From assembly GCA_023461275.1 (NCBI GenBank), contig JAEYMI010000048.1, positions 124,001 to 188,000 on the forward strand: 64,000 bases of DNA, given 5' to 3'. A program made the translations under genes and the position numbers. Positions 7,969-14,569 of the stretch are shown in pieces. The notes beneath the pieces are model-generated. The model was not told the DNA's origin and made no database searches. It saw only the letters and a program-made list of their open reading frames with translations. The DNA comes from Actinomycetes bacterium (GTDB taxonomy: Bacteria; Actinomycetota; Actinomycetes; Mycobacteriales; Mycobacteriaceae). How positions within the stretch are numbered: position 1 is the first letter of the stretch; every line of letters starts with the position of its first letter.

Positions 7969-9257
7969 GGCTTGTCGACCACCCATTGCACAATCGGCAG
8001 CGCCGGGCGCCACGTGGTCATCGAACCCAGCGGCTCGGCGGTCTCGATCGAGACGCGGCGCAGCACGCCACCGAGCCGGGCATGCCAGCCGGTCAGGATG
8101 GTCTGGGTTTCGACCGTCACCGCGTTCGCGACGAGTCGGCCACCGGGCAGCAGCGCCTCCCAGGCCAGGCCCAGTACGGCCTCGTCGAGGCCGCCGCCGA
8201 TGAAGACGACATCGGGGTCCGGTGCCGAACGCAACGCGTCGGGCGCCGGGCCACGCACCGACAATGCCGAACAGACGCCGTGCCGGTGGGCGTTGTCGGT
8301 GATCCGGTGACTGCGGTCGGCGTCGAGTTCGAAGCAGATGGCGATACCGCGATCGTCGGCGCGCAACCATTCGATGGCGATGCTTCCCGATCCAGAACCG
8401 ATGTCCCACAACACCTGTCGCCCGCCGGGACGCAACGCCGAAACCGTCAACGCGCGAAATGGCGACTTGGTGATCTGGCCGTCGTGGCGATACTCGGTAT
8501 CGGGCAGACCGGGGACTCGGCTGCGGTGCGGTCCGACGCAACTGATCGCCACGATGTTGAGCGGATCGATCGTCTGTGCCTCGCGGGCCCACGATCGGGC
8601 CAGACCGCCGGTGATCTGTTCGGCCGGTCCGCCGAGCTGTTCGAGGACGGTCAGCGTCGACCAACCGAAGCCACGCTCGGTGAGGATGTCGGCCACCGTG
8701 GCGGGCGTGTGCTGATCGCGGCTCAGCACCAGGATGCGGGCGCCGTCGGTGAGTTCTCCGATCACCGCGTGCGCGTCAGCAGTCACCGCACTGATCACCC
8801 GGGTCTCGGTGAGGTCCCAGCCGAGGCGGGCCCCGGCCAGGCTAACACTTGATACCGCGGGTATCACCTGAACCCGTTGCGCGCCAACAGCTGTGATAAT
8901 GCTGGCGCCGACGCCGTGGAACATCGGATCGCCGCTGGCCAGGATATGGACCACCGGATGCGGTGGTCGGTCCAGCACCGACGCGAGATGGGTCGACATC
9001 GGCGACTCCCAGGCGACCGTCTCGCCGTCGATCTCCTGGAGCAGGCCGAGTTGTCTGCGGGACCCGAAAACCACCGTCGCGCGCGACAATTCGTCACGCG
9101 CTCGCGCACTCAACCCGGACCACCCGTCGGCGTTGATGCCGACGACGATGAACGTCGCTGTGTCGGATCCCGCTGTGTCGGATCCCGCTGTGTCCGATCC
9201 CTCGGTGTCCGATCCCTCTGCGTCGAATCCCTCTGCATCGCCGGTGACCTCGGTCAT
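7965..9257 (-). CDS. cobL: Precorrin-6Y C5,15-methyltransferase (decarboxylating)
   Basis: A two-domain enzyme that methylates C-5 and C-15 and removes the ring C acetate carboxyl. The N-terminal half is a CobE-type methylase (FIVVGINADGWSGLS, ILASGDPMFHGVG, IPAVSSVSLAGARLGW). The C-terminal half is a CobT-type SAM methyltransferase (LWDIGSGSGSIAIEW, DVVFIGGG). I take the ATG at 9257 as start because it overlaps the SDR stop codon (ATGA), giving 430 residues; upstream ATGs at 9275 and 9335 would lie inside the SDR gene. Before the first domain there is an unusual acidic stretch of GSDTA-type pentapeptides encoded by a 15-bp tandem repeat. The stop overlaps the cobM GTG. Confidence 0.93.
   Translation of the reverse strand: MTEVTGDAEGFDAEGSDTEGSDTAGSDTAGSDTATFIVVGINADGWSGLSARARDELSRATVVFGSRRQLGLLQEIDGETVAWESPMSTHLASVLDRPPHPVVHILASGDPMFHGVGASIITAVGAQRVQVIPAVSSVSLAGARLGWDLTETRVISAVTADAHAVIGELTDGARILVLSRDQHTPATVADILTERGFGWSTLTVLEQLGGPAEQITGGLARSWAREAQTIDPLNIVAISCVGPHRSRVPGLPDTEYRHDGQITKSPFRALTVSALRPGGRQVLWDIGSGSGSIAIEWLRADDRGIAICFELDADRSHRITDNAHRHGVCSALSVRGPAPDALRSAPDPDVVFIGGGLDEAVLGLAWEALLPGGRLVANAVTVETQTILTGWHARLGGVLRRVSIETAEPLGSMTTWRPALPIVQWVVDKP
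9160..9234 (-). repeat. 15-bp tandem repeat inside the 5' end of cobL
   Basis: Five head-to-tail 15-bp units, written on the plus strand as GTGTCGGATCCCGCT with increasing divergence (two identical copies at 9160-9189, then GTGTCCGATCCCTCG, GTGTCCGATCCCTCT and GCGTCGAATCCCTCT). In the cobL frame they encode pentapeptides of the type AGSDT, EGSDT and EGFDA. The unit length keeps the frame, so copy number can change without breaking the gene. Confidence 0.9.
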
Positions 9258-10003
9258 CGGGGCAGCCGTCGCCATATCGACCTCGGTAGTAGTCGCATTC
9301 CGAAGAACAGCGGTCGCAGCGACCACGGGATCCATACCTCACCCCGGCCGCGGCGGTACGCCTTGGCCACCGCGTCGGCGACGTCGTCAGCGGTCACCGA
9401 CAGCGGTGCCGGCGAGGTACCGGACTCCATGAGTTCCCGGGTCATGGAGCCGATCACGAAACCGGGCCGGGCCAGCAGGAGCCGAACACCGCTGCCGTGC
9501 AGGGCATCGGCGAGTCCACTGGCGAAGCCGTCGAGTCCGGCCTTGGTGGAACCGTAGACATAGTTGGCGCGCCGCACCCGGATGCCGGCCACCGAGGAGA
9601 ACACGATGATCGTGCCGCTGCCCTGTGCTCGCAGCCGGTTGGCGAGCGGGGTCAGCACACTGATCTGTGCGTAGTAGTCGGTGTGGGCGATCTGCAATGC
9701 ATGTGCCACATCGGTTTCCGCGCGCGCCTGGTCACCGAGGATGCCGAACGCCACGATGGCCACCTCGACCGGCCCGTACTCGTCGACGAGTCCGTCGATC
9801 AACGCCGGATGGGAGTCGGTGTCGTCGGCGTCGAAGGCAACCGTGTGGACCTCGGGGGCACCCGCCGCCGTCAGTGCGGCCGATTCGTCGGTCAGTTCGT
9901 CGGGTCGTCGGGCCGCGAGCACCACCGTGCGCCCGGCCGCGAGACGGCCGGCCAGCGCCACCCCGATCTCGCTACGACCACCGAACACCACCACCGAGCC
10001 CAT
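9254..10003 (-). CDS. Short-chain dehydrogenase/reductase (Rv2073c-like)
   Basis: A 249-residue classical SDR. The nucleotide-binding motif reads VVVFGGRSEIGVALAGRL, with VFSSVAGIR around the catalytic Ser and YGSTKAGLDGFA carrying the Tyr-xxx-Lys pair. The C-terminal RRGRGEVWIPWSLRPLFFGM and the basic last residues suggest a membrane-associating end, as in the decaprenyl-ribose-epimerase-like SDRs of this order. In M. tuberculosis the homologue also sits directly upstream of cobL. The stop overlaps cobL. The substrate is unknown, and the link to cobalamin may only be positional. Confidence 0.88.
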   Translation of the reverse strand: MGSVVVFGGRSEIGVALAGRLAAGRTVVLAARRPDELTDESAALTAAGAPEVHTVAFDADDTDSHPALIDGLVDEYGPVEVAIVAFGILGDQARAETDVAHALQIAHTDYYAQISVLTPLANRLRAQGSGTIIVFSSVAGIRVRRANYVYGSTKAGLDGFASGLADALHGSGVRLLLARPGFVIGSMTRELMESGTSPAPLSVTADDVADAVAKAYRRGRGEVWIPWSLRPLFFGMRLLPRSIWRRLPR

Positions 10004-10042
10004 GCGTGCAGTATCGCACCCGGCGTGCTCTACGTTGAGAGC

Positions 10043-10441
10043 GTGTCCTCCACCTCAGACCTCGGCGCTGCCGCCCTGGAGTTCTTGACCGAACGCCATC
10101 TCGCGAGCCTGTCGACCGTGCGCGCCGACGGCACCCCGCATGTGGTGGCGGTGGGCTTCACCTACCAACCGGACGCCGGACTGGTCCGGGTGATCACCTT
10201 CGACGGCAGCCAGAAGGTCCGCAATGTCGAGCGGGCCGGATATGCGGCGGTCAATCACGTCGACGGCCCACGATGGCTGACCCTGGAGGGTCCGGCACGC
10301 GTCTCGCGCGAGCCGGACCGGGTGCGCGACGCCGAACGCCGATACGCGGCACGCTATCGGGAACCCAAGCCCAATCCCCGGCGAGTGGTGATCGAGATCG
10401 AGGTGACCCGGGTGCTGGGTTCGGCAACGCTGCTCGGTTGA
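10043..10441 (+). CDS. Flavin/F420-binding split-barrel protein (Rv2074-like)
   Basis: A 132-residue pyridoxamine-oxidase-like split-barrel protein starting at GTG 10043. The opening ALEFLTERHLASLSTVRADGTPHVVAVGF and the end PNPRRVVIEIEVTRVLGSA match M. tuberculosis Rv2074 as I recall it, which is reported as an F420-dependent biliverdin reductase. It is divergent from the SDR gene with only 39 bp between starts, the same order as in M. tuberculosis. An in-frame GTG at 10025 is an alternative start. Family assignment is firm; the biliverdin activity is inferred by similarity. Confidence 0.88.
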   Translation: MSSTSDLGAAALEFLTERHLASLSTVRADGTPHVVAVGFTYQPDAGLVRVITFDGSQKVRNVERAGYAAVNHVDGPRWLTLEGPARVSREPDRVRDAERRYAARYREPKPNPRRVVIEIEVTRVLGSATLLG

Positions 10442-10485
10442 GTTTCAGTTCGAGTGAGAACCCACGAGCCGGTACTGTCGCGCGC

Positions 10486-11418
10486 GTGACGCTCACGACT
10501 CGCATCCGTGCCGGGCACAGCGACTTCGTGCTCTTCGCGGTGACGCCGCCGAGGCAGTCCACGGCGATCGAGCGGTTGCCCGACATCGCGGCGGCGACCA
10601 TCGACCGCCTCCGCGGCCTCGATCTCGACGGTCTGGTGCTCTATGACATCGACGACGAGAGTGCCCGCAATCCGAGCGAGCGTCCGTTCCCGTTCAGTCC
10701 GACCGTGGATCCGGCACACTACCGCGATGCCTACCTGCAGGCATGGCAGGCGCCGGTGGTCGTTTATCGCGCAGTCGGCAAGTACGGCCACGACGAACTC
10801 GGCACGTGGCTCACCGAGCAGGACGCCGGTTCCACACTGACCGTGTTGGTCGGTGCGGCATCCAGTGGCACCGTCGCGCCGGTGTCGCTCGCCGACGCCC
10901 AGTCGATGCGCGCAGAGCTCAATCCGGAACTGCTCATGGGTGGCGTGGCGATCCCCGAGCGTCACAGCCGTCGTGAGGACGAGCATCTGCGGCTGATCGC
11001 CAAGCAGGAGGCGGGCTGCCGCTTCTTCGTCACGCAGGTGGTCTACGACCTCAACGCGGCGAAGAACCTCGTGTCCGATTACCGCTATGCGTGCGAGGCG
11101 CGGGGCCTGACGCCGGTGCCGATCGTGTTCACGTTCTCGACGTGCGGTTCGATGAAGACGCTCGAGTTCTTGCGGTGGCTCGGGGTCGATGTGCCGCGCT
11201 GGATCGAGAATGACCTCCGGCACGCGGCCGATCCGCTGCGGGCGTCGCTGGATCAGGCGATCGCGACGGCGATCGAGCTGATCGACTACTGTCGACGGCT
11301 CGGCATTCCGTTCGGCCTGAACATCGAGAGCGTCTCGATTCGCCACGAGGAGATCGAGGCATCGGTGGAACTCGCCACAAAGCTCACGGCTCACGTGCGA
11401 GCGTCGGCGCCCGCCTGA
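10486..11418 (+). CDS. Methylenetetrahydrofolate reductase-like protein
   Basis: A 310-residue TIM-barrel protein of the MTHFR superfamily, starting at GTG 10486. The segment CRFFVTQVVYDLNAAKNLV is the family motif (FFxTQ...YD), and VPIVFTFSTCGSMKTLEFLRWLGVDVP matches the later beta strand where family members read PIxPG. The N-terminus FVLFAVTPPRQST replaces the usual FEFFPP, so folate and flavin handling may differ from canonical MetF. M. tuberculosis carries a similar short protein (Rv2172c, from memory) reported as an unusual MTHFR. It would feed 5-methyl-THF to methionine synthesis if active. It ends 44 bp before the convergent peptidase gene. Confidence 0.75.
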   Translation: MTLTTRIRAGHSDFVLFAVTPPRQSTAIERLPDIAAATIDRLRGLDLDGLVLYDIDDESARNPSERPFPFSPTVDPAHYRDAYLQAWQAPVVVYRAVGKYGHDELGTWLTEQDAGSTLTVLVGAASSGTVAPVSLADAQSMRAELNPELLMGGVAIPERHSRREDEHLRLIAKQEAGCRFFVTQVVYDLNAAKNLVSDYRYACEARGLTPVPIVFTFSTCGSMKTLEFLRWLGVDVPRWIENDLRHAADPLRASLDQAIATAIELIDYCRRLGIPFGLNIESVSIRHEEIEASVELATKLTAHVRASAPA

Positions 11419-11462
11419 ACAGCACCGAGCGCTGCTCGTGCGGGAGCGGCGGGGACCTCAGG

Positions 11463-12584
11463 TCAGAGGATGACCAACTCGTGCGGGCGCGTGTTGAGTG
11501 CTTCGACGCCGTCGTCGGTGACGAGCACGATGTCCTCGATCCGCGCGCCCCAGTGGCCCGGGAAATAGACGCCGGGCTCCACGCTGAACGCCATGCCGGG
11601 CCGCAATTCGATGGTGTTGCCGCCGACGATGTAGGGCTCCTCGTGCACCGACAACCCGATGCCGTGTCCGGTGCGGTGGATGAAATGCTCGCCGAGCCCG
11701 GCGTCGACGAGGATCTCGCGAGCAGTCGCGTCGACGCGTTCGGCGGTGATCCCCGGCGTGACGGCTTCGACCGCGGCACGCTGAGCACGTTGCAATGCGT
11801 CGTATGCCTGCGCGATCTCGGCCGACGGCTCGGCGAAGGCGTAGGTGCGGGTGGAGTCGGAGTTGTAGCCGGGTTCCACCGGCCCGCCGATGTCGATGAC
11901 CACGATGTCATCGGCGGTGATGACCCGATCGGAGAACTCGTGGTGGGGGTCGGCACCGTTCGGGCCGGATCCGACGATGATGAACTCCGCCTCGGTGTGG
12001 CCTTCCTCCACGATCGCGCGGCGAATGTCGTCGGCAACCTCGCGTTCGGTGCGGCCCGGCCGCAACATCTGCCCCATCCGCGCGTGCACTCGATCGATCG
12101 CGGCGCCCGCACGGCGCAACGCATCGACCTCCTCGGCATCTTTGATCATCCGCAGCTCGCGTAGCACCGGGGTCGCCAGGCGCGGCGTCGCACCGGTCCG
12201 TTCGGCGATCGGGATCACGTGCAGCGCCGGCGTCGAATCCGACACCGCGACAACCGGTGTCGAGCCCAAGCCGGTCAGCGCGAGGGTGTGCGGGTCGTCG
12301 CCGTCCACCCAGTCGACGACATCGATCCCGACCTCGAGAACCGCGGACTCCTTCAGCGACGCCGTCTCCAACCGTGCGACCACCAGCCGGGGCGGCGCCG
12401 CGGCCGAGATCACCAGTGCGGTCAACCGCTCAAAGGTGTCGGCGCGCGATCCCACCAGATACCGCAGGTCCGGGCCGGGCGTGACGATGAGCGCGTCGAG
12501 TCCGACCTCGGCGGCGAGTTCGGCGGCGCGCTTCAGACGGCGGCGATAGACGTCGGAGTGGAAGCGGTCCCCGTGGTCGGTCAT
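11463..12584 (-). CDS. M24-family Xaa-Pro peptidase (PepE-like)
   Basis: A cytoplasmic metallopeptidase of the Xaa-Pro dipeptidase/aminopeptidase P family, 373 residues from ATG 12584. The pita-bread catalytic domain shows the metal ligands in VIDIGGPVEPGYNSDSTRT (two Asp), HRTGHGIGLSVHEEPYI (His), FSVEPGVYFPGHWGARIED (Glu, Glu). The N-terminal creatinase-like domain covers about residues 10-140. It corresponds to M. tuberculosis PepE (Rv2089c), which also lies divergent from the exonuclease gene. The intergenic gap between the two starts is 23 bp. Confidence 0.9.
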   Translation of the reverse strand: MTDHGDRFHSDVYRRRLKRAAELAAEVGLDALIVTPGPDLRYLVGSRADTFERLTALVISAAAPPRLVVARLETASLKESAVLEVGIDVVDWVDGDDPHTLALTGLGSTPVVAVSDSTPALHVIPIAERTGATPRLATPVLRELRMIKDAEEVDALRRAGAAIDRVHARMGQMLRPGRTEREVADDIRRAIVEEGHTEAEFIIVGSGPNGADPHHEFSDRVITADDIVVIDIGGPVEPGYNSDSTRTYAFAEPSAEIAQAYDALQRAQRAAVEAVTPGITAERVDATAREILVDAGLGEHFIHRTGHGIGLSVHEEPYIVGGNTIELRPGMAFSVEPGVYFPGHWGARIEDIVLVTDDGVEALNTRPHELVIL

Positions 12585-12607
12585 GGGGAGCACCCTACAG
12601 TGAATCC

Positions 12608-13579
12608 ATGCCCGGATCCTTGATGCTCCTCGACGGTGCGAGCCTGTGGTTTCGCTCCTTTTACGCCCTGCCCGAGAAGATGACCGCACCCGACGGCCGA
12701 CCGGTGAATGCGGTGCGCGGCTTTGTCGACACGATCGCGGCGCTGGTCACTGCGCATCGACCGACGCGTCTGGTCGTCTGTCTGGATCTGGACTGGCGAC
12801 CGGCCTTCCGCACCGACCTGATCGCGTCCTATAAGGCCCATCGTGTCGCCGTCCCGGCCGGTGACGCCGAAACAGATTCGGGCGCAACCGATATCGAAGA
12901 AGTACCCGATACTCTGACCCCACAGGTCGACATGATTCTCGACGTGCTGGCGGCGGCGGGGATCGCCGCGGTCGGTGCGCCGGGATGCGAGGCCGACGAT
13001 GTCATCGGAACCCTCGCCTTCGCTGAGGCGAACGATCCGGTACTGGTGGTCAGCGGCGACCGTGACCTGCTGCAGGTGGTAACCGACGATCCGGTGGCCG
13101 TGCGCGTTCTCTATGTGGGTCGCGGCCTGTCCAAGGCCGAGCTGATGGGACCGGTCGAGGTGGCCGAAAAGTACGGCGTTCCCGATGCTCGCGCCGGCGC
13201 GGCGTACGCCGAGATGGCCATCCTGCGCGGTGACCCCTCCGACGGCCTGCCCGGGGTCTCCGGTATCGGTGAGAAGACCGCGGCAAAGCTGATCAGTGAG
13301 TTCGGCAGCCTCGACGCGATCGAGGCCGCCGCGCGTGATTCGTCGTCGTCGCTGGCGACGCGGAGCCGGAAATCGATTCTGGCGTCTGCGGATTACCTCG
13401 ATGCCGCGCGCACGGTGGTGTTCGTCAAGACCGACGCCGACACGGTCGGCGATACCGACGACCGGCTGCCCGACGAGCCGGCGGAGCCCGACCGGCTCGC
13501 CGACCTGGTGGAGAACCTGGGTATCGGCGGATCGATCGGTCGACTGGCGACCGCTCTGAATTGGCCGACCAGCCGATAG
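12608..13579 (+). CDS. 5'-3' exonuclease (PolI-type nuclease domain, Rv2090-like)
   Basis: A stand-alone flap/5' nuclease of 323 residues, homologous to the N-terminal domain of DNA polymerase I. Acidic metal ligands are visible in LMLLDGASLWFRSF, LVVCLDLDWR, APGCEADDVIGTLA and VVSGDRDLLQVV; the helix-hairpin-helix DNA-binding motif is GLPGVSGIGEKTAAKLI. Its neighbour order (pepE divergent, DUF4333 convergent) equals M. tuberculosis Rv2089c-Rv2091c. Role in RNA primer removal or repair is inferred from family. Confidence 0.92.
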   Translation: MPGSLMLLDGASLWFRSFYALPEKMTAPDGRPVNAVRGFVDTIAALVTAHRPTRLVVCLDLDWRPAFRTDLIASYKAHRVAVPAGDAETDSGATDIEEVPDTLTPQVDMILDVLAAAGIAAVGAPGCEADDVIGTLAFAEANDPVLVVSGDRDLLQVVTDDPVAVRVLYVGRGLSKAELMGPVEVAEKYGVPDARAGAAYAEMAILRGDPSDGLPGVSGIGEKTAAKLISEFGSLDAIEAAARDSSSSLATRSRKSILASADYLDAARTVVFVKTDADTVGDTDDRLPDEPAEPDRLADLVENLGIGGSIGRLATALNWPTSR

Positions 13580-13599
13580 TCCCCCGATCAGCTGGTCGG
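13565..13599. terminator. Candidate bidirectional terminator between convergent genes
   Basis: Inverted repeat CCGACCAGC (13565-13573) and GCTGGTCGG (13591-13599), nine perfect pairs with a 17-nt loop, covering the stop codons of both the exonuclease gene and the DUF4333 gene. There is no T-run on either side, as is common in actinobacteria. Confidence 0.4.
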
Positions 13600-14472
13600 G
13601 CGGGAAACCTCGTATTTGCCGTCGTCGTCGAGAAGGGTGACCTTCACCTGCTGCTGCTGTCCACCGATGGTCACCGTGCAGCTGAAGGAGTGTCCCTTCG
13701 CCACCTTCTCACCCGACGGACATGAGACATTGCTGACATCGGCGGCCTGATAGTCGCGGGTCAGGATCTGCTTCACGCCGTCTTGAACGGCGGTCTGCGA
13801 GAGGCTCTTCGGTGCCCAGCCGGGCAGCCAGAAGGCGGTGATCAGCAGGATCGCGACGATCAGCGCCACACCGCCGGCCGCGGCCAACAACCAGGTGCGC
13901 GCGCTCGGACCGCCGGACGACTTGGCCATCGACGAGAATTGGTCGCCACCGAACTGCCCGGCCGGCTGCTGGGCCTGGGTTCCGAACGCCCCGGACGGGG
14001 GTTGGGAGGCCTGCGCGGGGAAAGACCCGGACGGTGCGCCGTAGCCACCCTGCCCGTAGGGCTGTTGCTGGCCGGCGCCGTACTGTGCAGACCCGTACTG
14101 GGCCCCGTACTGCGGATCTCCGTAGGGCTGACCTGCGTATTGCTGCGGCGGATACTGCTGGCCCCCGTACGGGGCGGATCCGTACTGCGGATCGGCGTAC
14201 TGCTGTCCGCCGGGCTGTTGAGGAGGGTACTGCTGGCCTGGATAGGCCGGCGCGCCATACGGCTGGCCCGGATACGGCTGCGCGTAGGGCTGCTGTCCGT
14301 ATCCAGGCGGAAACTGTTGCGCGCCACCGGCCCCCGGGGCGCTTGCGCCGGGAATGACGGTGGTCGCCTCGGGTGTCCCCGCAGTGCCCACGACCTCGGT
14401 CTTGTCCTGGTCAGGAGTTCCGGCTGGATTCTGTCCGGACGCCGCCGGCGTCGGATCATTCGGCTCACTCAT
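13588..14472 (-). CDS. Proline/glutamine/tyrosine-rich DUF4333 membrane protein (Rv2091c-like)
   Basis: A 294-residue single-pass membrane protein. Residues about 50-185 are low-complexity PQYG/QPYG/YPPQQ repeats, predicted cytoplasmic. A transmembrane helix follows (TWLLAAAGGVALIVAILLI, about 194-216). The outer C-terminal domain has the DUF4333 pattern: AVQDGVKQILTRDY, then VSCPSGEKVAKGHSFSCTV with two cysteines likely to form a disulphide, then a beta-rich end. The gene sits between the exonuclease and helY as in M. tuberculosis. Function is unknown; such tails often mediate condensation or septal localisation, but nothing here proves it. Confidence 0.85.
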   Translation of the reverse strand: MSEPNDPTPAASGQNPAGTPDQDKTEVVGTAGTPEATTVIPGASAPGAGGAQQFPPGYGQQPYAQPYPGQPYGAPAYPGQQYPPQQPGGQQYADPQYGSAPYGGQQYPPQQYAGQPYGDPQYGAQYGSAQYGAGQQQPYGQGGYGAPSGSFPAQASQPPSGAFGTQAQQPAGQFGGDQFSSMAKSSGGPSARTWLLAAAGGVALIVAILLITAFWLPGWAPKSLSQTAVQDGVKQILTRDYQAADVSNVSCPSGEKVAKGHSFSCTVTIGGQQQQVKVTLLDDDGKYEVSRPTS

Positions 14473-14507
14473 CGGGAGAAGGGTACCTCAGCGAACCGAG
14501 ACAATCA

Positions 14508-14567
14508 GCTGTCCACTTCCGTGCTGTTCACTTCTGTGCTGTTCACTTCTGGGCTGTTCACCTCTGC
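14508..14567 (-). repeat. 15-bp tandem repeat between helY and the DUF4333 gene
   Basis: Four 15-bp units, GCTGTTCACTTCTGT and variants, at 14508-14522, 14523-14537, 14538-14552 and 14553-14567, starting two bases after the helY stop. Read on the minus strand from a GTG at 14561 they give VNSPEVNSTEVNSTEVDS and a stop, that is, a VNSTE pentapeptide repeat in a frame different from helY. Whether this is translated is unknown. Confidence 0.85.
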
Positions 14568-14569
14568 GG

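Noticed and set aside
7969..8664. N-terminal extension of cobM
   Set aside because: The frame stays open upstream but overlaps cobL and has no methylase homology; the GTG at 7968 with GTGA coupling is the better start.
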